From Mycobacterium sp. D16R12 (GTDB lineage Bacteria; Actinomycetota; Actinomycetes; Mycobacteriales; Mycobacteriaceae), in the NCBI RefSeq assembly GCF_002013465.1, contig NZ_MAFC01000002.1:186001-250000 (forward strand): a DNA stretch of 64,000 nt, in the 5' to 3' direction. Within the stretch, counting starts at the first letter, position 1; each line of letters starts with the position of its first letter. Below, piece after piece: positions 1 through 8,484 of the stretch. The notes below the pieces were generated by a model. It was not told the DNA's origin. It was given only the letters and a program-made list of their open reading frames with translations, and ran no database searches. A program made the translations under genes and the position numbers.

Positions 1-158
1 ACCTGCAACGCGTGTTGGTGCGGCGCGGAGTGCTCACACCGACCGGAACCACCGTGCGATCAGGCCGCAGCGGCGGCCGACCCGCGGCGCTCTACCGTTT
101 CACCGATGACCGGTATCGGGTCACCGATGAGTTTGCTGCGCTGCGCCCTCCCGGCTGA
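1..158 (+). CDS. Partial C-terminus, Nudix-type regulator-like protein
   Basis: Only the last 52 codons are in the window, read in frame from base 3 to the TGA at 156-158. The fragment is a basic winged-helix-like tail with the motif GGRPAALYRF. That motif is typical of the C-terminal DNA-binding part of mycobacterial Nudix-domain transcriptional regulators (NrtR-like). The position next to a lipase matches the Rv1593c-Rv1592c arrangement, as recalled. The Nudix domain would lie upstream of the window, so the family call rests on a short tail plus context. Confidence 0.5.
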   Translation, partial: LQRVLVRRGVLTPTGTTVRSGRSGGRPAALYRFTDDRYRVTDEFAALRPPG

Positions 159-222
159 CAGGACTAGCTTCTTAGAATCTCCTTAGGGTATGAATGCCGG
201 GGACCTTGAAGGGAGCGCAGGC

Positions 223-1533
223 ATGGCACCCCACGACCTGGCGATATCCGATGACGTCAAGTGGATCGGCGAACCGACTCATCAGGACATCGAGCGCGGC
301 GCTCGCCCGCTGCTGCCCACCGAGGATCCGTTCTACCTGCCGCCTCTCGGATTCGAGCACGCCACACCGGGCACCGTGCTGCGCACCCGAGATGTCGAAA
401 TCGCGTTCCTGGGCGTGATCCCCCAGCGATTTACCGCGACGCAGCTGCTGTACCGCAGCAATGACCTCAATCGGCGCGCGGATGCCGCGGTCACCACGGT
501 GCTCATTCCCGTCGGCACCGACCCGGCGGCAACCGTCCCGATCGTGTCGTACCAATGCGCCATCGACGCCGTCACGGACCGCTGCTTTCCCTCATACGCC
601 CTACGACGGGGCGCACACGCGCTCGGCTCCTTTACGCAGTTCGAACTGCTGCTGATCGCGGCGCTCCTTGCCCAGGGCTGGGCGGTGTCCATACCCGACC
701 ACGAAGGCGTCGACGGAATCTGGGGAGCCCCAGAGGAGCCCGGATACCGGACCCTCGACGGACTTCGAGCAGCCTTGAACTGCGACAGGCTGGGACTGTC
801 CCGGCGCGCACCCATCGGACTATGGGGTTACTCCGGCGGAGGCCTCGCCACCGCCTGGACTGCGGAGGTCAGTGCGGACTACGCACCCGAGCTCACCATC
901 GCCGGTGCGGTACTCGGATCCCCCGTCGGCGACCTGGGGCACACCTTCCGGCGACTCAACGGCGGGCTGTTCGCTGCCCTACCCGGCCTCGTCGTCGCCG
1001 CGCTGTCGCATGTGTACCCGGGCCTTGAGCGCGTGATCGAGGAACACGCGACACCCGAGGGCAAGGAATTCCTGGGACGGCTCGAAGAGATGCCAACCTT
1101 GCGGGCCATCGTCGCCATGGCCTTCAAAGACATGGATGACCTGGTGGACCAGCCACTGGAACAGCTCCTCGAGACACCCGAGGTGCAGCATGTCTTCGAC
1201 AGCATCAAACTCGGTAAGACGGTCCCCACCCCGCCCGTCCTCATCGTCCAGGCCGTGCATGACCAGATCATTTCGACCTCATGCATCGACGAACTGGCCG
1301 ATACCTACCGTGGCGGTGGCACCCACGTCACCTATCACCGTGATCTGCTCAACGAGCACCTGTTGCTGCACCCCATGTCGATAGCGTGGCTGGGCGCACG
1401 ATTGCGCGGTGAGGCACTGCCGACGGCACCGCGCCGGACGAGCTGGCCGCTGGCATTCAAGCCCTCGACCTACTTCGGCCTGCTCAAGCTGGGCTGGGTG
1501 AGCGCCAAAGTGATGGGCGGACGTCCCCTCTAA
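223..1533 (+). CDS. Lipase, secretory-lipase (LIP) family, Rv1592c-like
   Basis: A 436-residue alpha/beta hydrolase predicted to hydrolyse acylglycerols or other esters. The nucleophile elbow is GYSGGG with Ser204. Asp in VHDQ and His in LNEHLLLHP are candidates for the rest of the triad. The length and the block VSIPDHEG fit the fungal/mycobacterial secretory lipase family. An in-frame ATG at 190 exists, but ATG 223 is preceded by AAGGGAG at 209-215 and is preferred. No classical signal peptide is obvious. The convergent TetR gene ends 7 bases downstream. Its position before the DUF2567-bsaP-bioB cluster recalls the Rv1592c-Rv1589 order in M. tuberculosis, although an extra block lies between here. 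The physiological substrate is unknown. Confidence 0.82.
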   Translation: MAPHDLAISDDVKWIGEPTHQDIERGARPLLPTEDPFYLPPLGFEHATPGTVLRTRDVEIAFLGVIPQRFTATQLLYRSNDLNRRADAAVTTVLIPVGTDPAATVPIVSYQCAIDAVTDRCFPSYALRRGAHALGSFTQFELLLIAALLAQGWAVSIPDHEGVDGIWGAPEEPGYRTLDGLRAALNCDRLGLSRRAPIGLWGYSGGGLATAWTAEVSADYAPELTIAGAVLGSPVGDLGHTFRRLNGGLFAALPGLVVAALSHVYPGLERVIEEHATPEGKEFLGRLEEMPTLRAIVAMAFKDMDDLVDQPLEQLLETPEVQHVFDSIKLGKTVPTPPVLIVQAVHDQIISTSCIDELADTYRGGGTHVTYHRDLLNEHLLLHPMSIAWLGARLRGEALPTAPRRTSWPLAFKPSTYFGLLKLGWVSAKVMGGRPL

Positions 1534-1540
1534 CGGCCGC

Positions 1541-2077
1541 TCAACTGTTCAGTGCGGCAATGGCGGCGTCCACCGCGACCCTCTTGACCTGTCTATGCGC
1601 CCGGTCCGCGTATTCGATGGTGCAGTCCGATAAGCCGCCGACCGCCACGGTCGCCCGGATCATCTGCCCCCCTGACGGTTTCGGACCTGCGAGCAATGCG
1701 ATCAGCTTGCGCCGCCACTCGATCATCCATTCGCCCAGTTCGAACTGCCCCATGGTGGCCAGATCGCGCACGATGATGCCCATGACAACGCGGTGCGACC
1801 ACAACACGTCGAAGTAGTCCTCGAGTAGTTGGCGGGTGTCCCGTGAGTCGTTGGTGGCCAAAAACGCCTCCAGATCGTCCGCCATCGGCTGCACGATGCT
1901 GCGCACCAGATCTTCTCGCGATGAAAAGTGATAGTAGAGAGCGGGTTTGGTGATTTCTAGTTGGGCCGCGATGTCCTGCAGGCTGGTGTTGCGCAACCCA
2001 CGCTCGGCGAAGAGATCTCGCGCGACGGCCTGGATGCGTTCCCTGGTGTTCGTCGCGCCGGGCGCCTCGGGGACCAT
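1541..2077 (-). CDS. TetR family transcriptional regulator
   Basis: A 178-residue TetR-type repressor. The N-terminal helix-turn-helix spans about residues 10-56, with the typical block TSLQDIAAQLEITKPALYYHF. The C-terminal ligand-binding part is short and of unrecognised subfamily. The gene is divergent from the FAD monooxygenase starting at 2158. A near-perfect palindrome in the 80-base gap is the likely binding site, so the natural reading is a local repressor controlling both genes. The effector is probably a substrate of the monooxygenase, which is inference only. Confidence 0.88.
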   Translation of the reverse strand: MVPEAPGATNTRERIQAVARDLFAERGLRNTSLQDIAAQLEITKPALYYHFSSREDLVRSIVQPMADDLEAFLATNDSRDTRQLLEDYFDVLWSHRVVMGIIVRDLATMGQFELGEWMIEWRRKLIALLAGPKPSGGQMIRATVAVGGLSDCTIEYADRAHRQVKRVAVDAAIAALNS

Positions 2078-2127
2078 CGCCCGATGATAGTCGCTGACTT
2101 TCCGGTTGGTAAGCGCTATGCTCGATC

Positions 2128-2147
2128 TACTTACCGATCGTTAAGTA
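2128..2147. promoter_or_regulatory. Palindromic operator between tetR and FAD monooxygenase
   Basis: TACTTACCGATCGTTAAGTA is a 20-bp inverted repeat centred on CGATCG with one mismatched pair. It ends at the start of the Shine-Dalgarno AAGGAG of the monooxygenase gene. A bound TetR dimer here would block transcription or translation start of that gene and could autoregulate the divergent tetR. Confidence 0.7.
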
Positions 2148-2157
2148 AGGAGATGGC

Positions 2158-3381
2158 ATGCGAATGCTCGTTTCGGGGGCCAGCGTCGCTGGCCCCACGC
2201 TGGCCTATTGGCTTGCGCGCTATGGATTTGACGTCACAGTGGTCGAACGCTCGCCGGCTCCGCGCAAATCGGGGGGCCATGCCGTTGATCTGTTCAAGCC
2301 CGCGATGGACATCGTCGAGAAGATGGGAGTTCTCGATCGGATCGAGGCGCACAAGGTGGGCACCGACCTCCTGTCGATCCATCGCGAGGGTAAGCCCGGC
2401 CTGGTGGACCTCCCCGAGGCGCTGATCTTCTCGGCCGTGTCACAGCGTCACGTCGAGATCATGCGCGACGATCTCAGCGAGATCCTGTATGACGCCAGCT
2501 CCCCCACCGCGGAGTACATCTTCGGCGACTCGATTGCGGCCCTCACCGAAGACGACACCGGGGTGCATGTCGCCTTCGAACAGGGCCCGGAGCGCCTGTT
2601 CGACCTGGTCATCGGCGCCGACGGATTGCACTCGAATGTCCGTGGTCTGGTGTTCGGTCCCGAGTCTGGCTATTCGCATTGGCTGGGCGAGTACCTCGCC
2701 GTCGCGTCGATACCCAACTACCTCGATCTGGCCGACCGTGCGGTGATGTTCCCCAGGGTCGACCGAATGGCCGGCATATACAGCGCCGCGCAACTCCCCG
2801 ATGCGCGGGCGTTCTTCCTCTTCCGTACCTCCGAGCCACTTGACTACCACCACCGAGACATACCGCGACAAAAGGAACTCTTGCGAGACGCGTACGCCGA
2901 CTTCGGCTGGGAGGTCCCCCGCATGCTCGCCGAGGTCGACACGACCGATGCCTTCTACATGGACTCCATCACCCAGCTGCGGATGAACACCTGGTCCAAG
3001 GGACGGATAACACTCGTCGGCGACGCTGGATACTGCCCCGGCCCGGCGGTGGGCGGAAGCACGAGTCTCGCGGTGGTTGGGGCATACGTGCTCGCCGGGG
3101 AAATCGCGACCGCCGCAGGTGATCACACCCGCGCCTACCCTGCCTGCGAGGCAGCCCTGGGCGAGTACGTGCGCCGCAGCCGTCAACTGGCTCTCACCGC
3201 GTCGGACACCCTGGTGCCCAAGAGCCGTGTCGGCCTATGGACTCTTGTTCACGGCGCACGAATTCTTGGTCATTTGCCATCACCGCTGGCACACCTCGCC
3301 TCGCGGCTGGTCGCGGCGCGCGCGCTCAATATCCACGACACCTTCGCCATCCGCGATTACCAGGGACTCGTCCGCCCATAG
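2158..3381 (+). CDS. FAD-dependent monooxygenase (group A flavoprotein)
   Basis: A 407-residue flavoprotein predicted to hydroxylate an organic substrate using NAD(P)H and O2. The N-terminal Rossmann segment is GASVAGPTLAYWLARYG. The DG motif is GADGLHS near residue 162. The FAD-ribityl motif is GDAGYCPGPAVGG near residue 290. ATG 2158 has a good AAGGAG at 2147-2152. The divergent TetR gene and palindrome suggest substrate-inducible expression. This layout resembles the TetR/TetX-type flavoprotein pairs of drug-degrading mycobacteria, but nothing in the sequence fixes the substrate, so a role in drug or aromatic compound inactivation is speculation. Confidence 0.85.
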   Translation: MRMLVSGASVAGPTLAYWLARYGFDVTVVERSPAPRKSGGHAVDLFKPAMDIVEKMGVLDRIEAHKVGTDLLSIHREGKPGLVDLPEALIFSAVSQRHVEIMRDDLSEILYDASSPTAEYIFGDSIAALTEDDTGVHVAFEQGPERLFDLVIGADGLHSNVRGLVFGPESGYSHWLGEYLAVASIPNYLDLADRAVMFPRVDRMAGIYSAAQLPDARAFFLFRTSEPLDYHHRDIPRQKELLRDAYADFGWEVPRMLAEVDTTDAFYMDSITQLRMNTWSKGRITLVGDAGYCPGPAVGGSTSLAVVGAYVLAGEIATAAGDHTRAYPACEAALGEYVRRSRQLALTASDTLVPKSRVGLWTLVHGARILGHLPSPLAHLASRLVAARALNIHDTFAIRDYQGLVRP

Positions 3382-3539
3382 CACATTACCCAGGTTCCGG
3401 ATCGGAAAGCGCCAGAACATCATTGGAGACAGCGGTTGCCTCGTTGCTGGACGACACCACCTCATCGGAGTGTCCCGTTCAGGCGTGAGCACCCCGTACG
3501 CTGACGTCCGGGTCGCTTCGAATCAGACAGAGGAGTGAG

Positions 3540-5056
3540 ATGGACCGGACCGCCAATCCCTTGTTCAAGGCGGGTATGGCCGCTATCACCGCAACCGCCT
3601 TGGTCGTCGCACCGACGGTGGTTCCGCGCACGCCGCAGGCCATCTCGTTGCCCGATATCCGATCCGCCTCAGTTCGTCTGAGCTCGTTCGCATTCACGCC
3701 TCAGGCCAGCAAGGCCCCGCTGAGCACGTTGGCCGCGTTGAAGTTCCCGCTGCCTCGGCATCTCGGTCCAGTGCTCCAGCAGCGGCGGCCTCAGGTCCGG
3801 CCGTCGCGAACTCCATCACCAATGGCATCGATCAGGCCTACCAGTTCATCCAGTACTGGGTGGATTACGGCGTGGACCTCGCGCAGTGGGGTGCCGGGTT
3901 TGTTCCCGTCATCGGCGGACTTGTCAGTGCGCAGATCGGCATCGTCTACGACAACCTCATTCGGCCCATCGCCAACAGCTTTGTCTACAACCTCGTCGAC
4001 CCCATCATCAACGACCCGAGCTTCTCCAACATCGTCAATTCGTTTGGGCGATTCGGTAGTGACATCGTCAACTCCGTCATCAATTTCGCGTGGGCCGAGG
4101 CACGCTACTTCCTGCCGCCGTTGCCGCCCCTTCCCGGTTTGGCCCTGCAAGCGACTGCGGATGCCGTCGGCACGACGCCCACCTCCGTCCACGAGGCCTT
4201 GGCGCCCTTCACCAAGGCGTTCAAGGATGCAGAAGCACATTTCGCCGACGCGCTGGGGCTGACGAAAAGCGATCCGAAGCTGACAAGCCTCGAAAAGACC
4301 GGCGCCTCAGTGGAAACCACTGGTGATGCCGCGCAGGACACCATCAAGGGCATCGTCAAGGAAGACAGTAAGGCCGCAGCACCGAGCGCCGCCGTCGATA
4401 CCAAAGAGACCAAGGACGCACAGAGTCCTAAGGAAGCTGCCGCGAACGCGACTCCCACCAAGGACAAGACCGCCACTGCCGCCGACAAGGAAAAGAAGAC
4501 GAACGAAAAGGCCACCGGCGATAACAAAGAGACTGTGGCGGAAGGCACCAAGGAATCTCCCAAGGATCCTCCTAAAGATGGCGCGCCCACCGGTGCGGTG
4601 ACTGGCACGCAGGGGACCTCTGGCGAAGCGGCCCAGGGCACCAAGGGGTCGGCGAAGGAAGACAAATCGCCCGCCGCGGTGACCAAGGACCAGTCAGACA
4701 AGCCGCTCAAGCCGAAGGTTCCCGCGGCCAGCACTACCGAACACGGCGCCGTCAGCGCGCAAGGCACCGTCCGCGGTCCGATTTCCCAGTCGACCACCGG
4801 GCAAACCGGGGCGACCACGTCGGGTTCCAAGACCCCGGACAACAAGACATCCGATACCAAGACAAAGGTCTCGAACACCAAGGGTTCTGACGACAAGACG
4901 TCCGACACGAAGACCTCCGAATCCAAGAGTTCCGGATCCAAGTCGCCGAGCACTTCGTCGACGCACGACTCGGCGAGCAAGTCCTCGGGATCGGCGGGCA
5001 GCTCCTCCGCATCCGGCAGCGGCGGTTCGAAGTCGGGCGGCGGCAGCCACGATTAG
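3540..5056 (+). pseudogene. Frameshifted cell-surface-like protein with K/T/S-rich tail
   Basis: Two overlapping frames make one protein. The first runs from ATG 3540 (GAGGAG upstream) for 68 codons and holds a signal-like segment, FKAGMAAITATALVVAPTVV. The second, continuous from about 3746 to the TAG at 5056, holds a conserved hydrophobic domain containing QWGAGFVPVIGG and YDNLIRPIAN. It ends in about 250 residues rich in Lys, Thr, Ser, Gly and Ala. One missing G after base 3743 (LK|VPAASA) would rejoin them as about 505 residues. The GTG at 3860 sits inside the conserved domain and is an unlikely true start. The product resembles mycobacterial exported proteins that start like PE/PPE-related surface proteins but lack PE or PGRS motifs; I do not know its function. 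Either a real one-base deletion or an assembly error explains the break. The stop overlaps the lysR stop. Confidence 0.7.
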
Positions 5057-5973
5057 GCGTTGCGCGTCTCACCACTGTTGACGGCGGTCGGTGAGAAGTG
5101 TTGGAGCAAGAAATCATTGAGGCGCCGGGTGGGCGCCGCGCGGGTGGTGGTGCCCCACGCCAGGGCAATGGAACGGTGGTGCCCTCCGCCTGCGAGCGGT
5201 ATTTCGCAGATACCGGGTGGAGTGCGATCGTCATGAGGCAGCAGTGCAATGCCAAGGCCGCGGCCGATGAGTTCACGGATCGTGCCGAACTCGGTGACTT
5301 CGATGGCGATGTTTGGGGTGTATCCCGCTTCTCGACACCACGTCTCGGTGAGCTGCCGGAGGTTGTAGCTGGGCGGATTGGCGATGAACGTCTCGCCGGA
5401 CAGCTCGTGCAGATGTAGTTGGCCTGCCGCGGCGAACCGGTGGTCCGCGGGTACCGCGACCTGAATCTGCTGGATACCGATCGTGGTGTGGTGCAGGCGC
5501 TCTGGTGCCGGAATCACGATGGCGAGATCGAGATTCCCGGTCATCAACCCCGCGCCGAGTTCTGTTCCGTGCGCCTGTTTGAGGAGCACCCGGATGCCTG
5601 GGTGCCGATGCCGGAAGGCGGCGAGCAGATCCGGGATATGGCCCGATCCCATGGTGAGCGGAAATCCGAAACGCACCGTGCCGTGATCCGGGTCCGCATC
5701 TCCGGTGAGCTCGGCGAGTGTGCGGTCCAGCTCGGCGAGAGGTTCACGTGCGCGGGCCGCCAGACGGCGGGCCTCAGGTGTCAGCCGCACCGTCCTACCG
5801 TCGTGAATGAGCAGCGGCACCCCCAGGGCCGTCTGCAGGGCGTGGATTCGTCGACTCATCGACGACTGCGGAATATCCAGCGCCAGGGCGGCCTGCGTCA
5901 TGTGTCCGTCGTGGGCGGACAGCTCCACCAGTGCCCGCAGTTGGGGCGCCAGCTGCGATGTCCATTGATCCAT
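5053..5973 (-). CDS. LysR family regulator, divergent from mqo
   Basis: A 306-residue LysR-type regulator. The winged helix-turn-helix is at about residues 10-68 (QAALALDIPQSSMSRRI), followed by a periplasmic-binding-protein-like effector domain. It is divergent from the malate:quinone oxidoreductase gene with a 54-base gap that contains an inverted repeat, so control of that gene in response to a metabolite such as a dicarboxylate is plausible but unproven. Its stop overlaps that of the convergent frameshifted gene. Confidence 0.88.
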   Translation of the reverse strand: MDQWTSQLAPQLRALVELSAHDGHMTQAALALDIPQSSMSRRIHALQTALGVPLLIHDGRTVRLTPEARRLAARAREPLAELDRTLAELTGDADPDHGTVRFGFPLTMGSGHIPDLLAAFRHRHPGIRVLLKQAHGTELGAGLMTGNLDLAIVIPAPERLHHTTIGIQQIQVAVPADHRFAAAGQLHLHELSGETFIANPPSYNLRQLTETWCREAGYTPNIAIEVTEFGTIRELIGRGLGIALLPHDDRTPPGICEIPLAGGGHHRSIALAWGTTTRAAPTRRLNDFLLQHFSPTAVNSGETRNA

Positions 5974-5990
5974 TATCGGATGCTACTCCC

Positions 5991-6005
5991 CCAATCATTC
6001 ATTGG
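5991..6005. promoter_or_regulatory. Inverted repeat in lysR-mqo intergenic region
   Basis: CCAATCATTCATTGG has perfect 5-bp arms (CCAAT/ATTGG) around CATTC. It lies 18 bases upstream of the lysR start and 22 bases before the mqo start. It is the only clear dyad in this gap and is a candidate LysR-type binding site. Confidence 0.5.
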
Positions 6006-6027
6006 ACGGAATGAACGACGACCACGG

Positions 6028-7536
6028 ATGGTGGACGGTATGACGGGATTCTCGAACACGTCCGGCGCGTGCCATGACGATGCCGACGTGGTGTTGATCG
6101 GCGGCGGGATCATGTCCGCAACCTTGGGTTCGATGTTGTCGGTCCTGGAACCCGACTGGCGAATTGTGTTACTGGAGAGGGCCGATGCGCTCGCCACCGA
6201 GAGCAGCGGCGCCTGGAACAACGCCGGTACCGGGCACAGCGGATTCTGCGAGCTCAACTACATGCCAGACCCCGCGGACGGCGCCAAGCCCGCGGCGATA
6301 GCTGGCCAGTTCCACCTGAGTCGTCAGTGGTGGTCCTACCTCGCCGATAATGGGCTGCTGCAACCCGATGCATTCATTCACCGCGCCGCGCACATGGACG
6401 TGGTGTTCGGTCAGCGCGATGTCGACTACCTACGGCGTCGATACGAAACGCTTTCCCTAGAGCCGATGTTCACCGGAATGCAGTTCAGCGATACCCTCGG
6501 CACCATCGAGCGCTGGGCGCCGCTGGTGATGCGCGGCCGCACCGCCGATGAGCCCGTCGCCGCCACCTTGCACCCCGACGGCACCGATATCGATTTCGGC
6601 GCCCTCACTGGGGCGCTGACGCGCATCGTCACCGATCGCGGTGGCCAGCTCCGCCTGGGCCACGAGGTGCGCACGCTCCATCGAACCGGCGACGGATCAT
6701 GGACAGTAGGCGGGACAAATACTCAGGGCCACTTCACCATCCGAGCCCGCGCCGTGTTCGTCGGTGCAGGCGGGCACGCACTGCGGCTCCTGCAGCGCGC
6801 ACGCCTGCCCGAGGTGCGTGGTTACGGGGTCCTGCCCGTCGGCGCCGCCTTCCTTCGGTGCGCGGATCCCGCCGTGGCCGATCAGCACGCGACCAAGGTG
6901 TACGGGCAAGCGCCCGTGGGTGCGCCACCGATGTCGGTGCCGCACCTGGACAAACGCATGGTTCACGGTCGGCCGTACCTGATGTTCGGCCCGTATGCGA
7001 CCTTCAGCACCAAGCTGCTCAAACATGGCCGATGGGTGGATTTCTTCACCACGGTGCGGTGGCACAACATACATGTGATCGCGGCTGCGCTCATTCAGAA
7101 TCTCGCGCTGATCAGATACCTGGTCGTACAGGTGGTAGCGGGTCCGCGGCAACGCTTTTCGCAGTTGCGCCGTTACTACCCCGCCGCCGAGCCGGGCGAT
7201 TGGGAGCTTGTCCCGGCGGGTCAGCGAGCGCAACTCATTACACCCGAGCGCCGGCGGGTGGGCGTACTCCAGCAAGGCACCGAGCTCGTGGTCAGCGCCG
7301 ACGGCACCATCGCAGGCTTGCTCGGCGCCTCTCCGGGTGCGTCCACCGCAGTCCCGATCATGCTCGACGCGCTCCAGCGCTGCTTCCCCGAGCGCTGGCG
7401 CACCTCCTGGCAGACAGCGATGATCCGCGCGATTCCCGGTGCCGGGGACGTCATCTGGGATACGGCGGCGGTTACCGACTCGGCGCGGCTGACCGCACGC
7501 TCGCTGGGTCTCGACGAAGCTAGGCCGTCGAACTAG
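6028..7536 (+). CDS. mqo: Malate:quinone oxidoreductase
   Basis: A 502-residue FAD-dependent membrane-associated dehydrogenase that oxidises malate to oxaloacetate and passes electrons to the quinone pool. The N-terminal dinucleotide motif is VVLIGGGIMSATLG, followed by the family block ESSGAWNNAGTGHSGFCELNY. The C-terminal GLLGASPGASTAVPIM is also characteristic. Length fits the family (about 490-500). Starts at ATG 6028 or ATG 6040 are both possible; neither has a strong Shine-Dalgarno. The open frame continues upstream to 5419, but that part is antisense to lysR and is not coding. The last 17 bases overlap the convergent DUF2567 gene. Expression is probably set by the divergent LysR. Confidence 0.9.
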   Translation: MVDGMTGFSNTSGACHDDADVVLIGGGIMSATLGSMLSVLEPDWRIVLLERADALATESSGAWNNAGTGHSGFCELNYMPDPADGAKPAAIAGQFHLSRQWWSYLADNGLLQPDAFIHRAAHMDVVFGQRDVDYLRRRYETLSLEPMFTGMQFSDTLGTIERWAPLVMRGRTADEPVAATLHPDGTDIDFGALTGALTRIVTDRGGQLRLGHEVRTLHRTGDGSWTVGGTNTQGHFTIRARAVFVGAGGHALRLLQRARLPEVRGYGVLPVGAAFLRCADPAVADQHATKVYGQAPVGAPPMSVPHLDKRMVHGRPYLMFGPYATFSTKLLKHGRWVDFFTTVRWHNIHVIAAALIQNLALIRYLVVQVVAGPRQRFSQLRRYYPAAEPGDWELVPAGQRAQLITPERRRVGVLQQGTELVVSADGTIAGLLGASPGASTAVPIMLDALQRCFPERWRTSWQTAMIRAIPGAGDVIWDTAAVTDSARLTARSLGLDEARPSN

Positions 7537-8239
7537 CACCTTCGACGGGCGGGACGGTCACGGGTGCCCGGTACACGGGTACCTTCGCCGGCGGCCAGGC
7601 ATCGAGATCATCACGGGCACAGGCGACTACACAAAACATGTAGGTGACAGCCGCCAAACATGGCGCCAGCGCGAGCGTGACCGCGATCTGAGCCGGGGTG
7701 TGACCGTAGAACACCGCGGGCGCCTCGACGACGTACTTGATGCGGTGCCCTTCCTCGAGCTGAGCACCCGCGATATCCAGGACGCCATAACGCAAGCGGA
7801 CCAGGGCGGCTCCGACACCCGCGGCCACCGCCGAGCCTGCCAGGGCACCTACGGTGAGCGCGCCCACCATGATCGGTCCACGGTGCGCCCGCCACTGCCA
7901 GGCCGCGGCGGACACGACCACCGCGACCACCGCCACCATCCCGATCAGGATGGTGGTGGCGATGAAGTAGTTGTCGGCCTCATTACCCAGGTGCACGAAC
8001 ACCCGGCCGTTGTCACGCGTATCGGCGATGGCTCCGTGCACACCCGGTGCGATAACACTCCACAATGCTCCCACCAACGCCCCGGCGAGGGTCAGGCCGC
8101 CGAACACGATCGCGGCCGCACGAAGATGGGAAAAACGCGGCGGTGCAACCTCATCCGCGGTTCTTGAGGCGACAGATACGGACGCCAACGGCTCTTCGCT
8201 CGCGCTCATCGGGACCAACGGCTCTTCGTTGGCACTCAT
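7520..8239 (-). CDS. DUF2567 membrane protein (Rv1591-like)
   Basis: A 239-residue integral membrane protein of the mycobacterial DUF2567 family, function unknown. Four hydrophobic segments can be seen, including [19 protein letters not shown] and [21 protein letters not shown] 8239 forms an ATGA overlap with the bsaP stop, so the gene is translationally coupled as the third gene of bioB-bsaP-DUF2567. The first 20 residues are a tandem duplication ([20 protein letters not shown]), which creates a second candidate start at 8209. The same three genes are neighbours in M. tuberculosis (Rv1589-Rv1591), so a role linked to biotin is possible but unproven. Confidence 0.8.
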   Translation of the reverse strand: MSANEEPLVPMSASEEPLASVSVASRTADEVAPPRFSHLRAAAIVFGGLTLAGALVGALWSVIAPGVHGAIADTRDNGRVFVHLGNEADNYFIATTILIGMVAVVAVVVSAAAWQWRAHRGPIMVGALTVGALAGSAVAAGVGAALVRLRYGVLDIAGAQLEEGHRIKYVVEAPAVFYGHTPAQIAVTLALAPCLAAVTYMFCVVACARDDLDAWPPAKVPVYRAPVTVPPVEGASSTA

Positions 8240-8484
8240 CGCTGCTCGAGCTGCTTGGAGTCCGCCTCGCCGTGTCGCGAGCATTTCGCGCGCCAGCCGT
8301 CCGGACGCACCTGCACGATCATCCGTCGCCCGCATGCCGCACAGAACCGCGGGGGCTCCAAGCCCAGCTGCGCCGCTGTCGGCATGAACAGTCCAGTCGA
8401 CCCGTCCATTGATTCGCCGGTGTACACGTTGTACTTGCCGGCGGATACCGGTTCTGTACCCATCACGTACAGGCTATTGGTCAC
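8236..8484 (-). CDS. bsaP: Biotin synthase auxiliary protein (Rv1590-like)
   Basis: An 82-residue protein directly after bioB, starting at a GTG that overlaps the bioB stop (GTGA) and ending in an ATGA overlap with the DUF2567 gene. Three cysteines occur as FCAACG and KC, a likely metal or Fe-S ligand set. A small protein in this position (Rv1590 family) is established as an auxiliary factor needed by mycobacterial BioB to convert dethiobiotin to biotin. The match here rests on size, the cysteine pattern, the segment GKYNVYTGE and perfect synteny. Confidence 0.78.
   Translation of the reverse strand: MTNSLYVMGTEPVSAGKYNVYTGESMDGSTGLFMPTAAQLGLEPPRFCAACGRRMIVQVRPDGWRAKCSRHGEADSKQLEQR

Noticed and set aside
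4790-4960. Repeated short units resembling a CRISPR array
   Set aside because: The units are irregular in length, in-frame coding repeats (DNKTSDTKT-like). There are no constant repeat/spacer lengths and no cas genes.
4105-4980. 291-codon minus-strand frame rich in Val/Leu/Ser
   Set aside because: It is the antisense reading of the K/T/S-rich tail. Its apparent hydrophobic protein character comes from complementing Lys/Thr/Asp codons.
3860-5056. Stand-alone 398-codon gene starting at GTG 3860
   Set aside because: The same frame continues upstream with conserved sequence to about 3746, and the export signal lies in the other frame, so a frameshift explains it better.
5419-6027. 203-codon N-terminal extension of mqo
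   Set aside because: It is antisense to lysR, has no family similarity, and would remove the normal Mqo start next to the dinucleotide motif.
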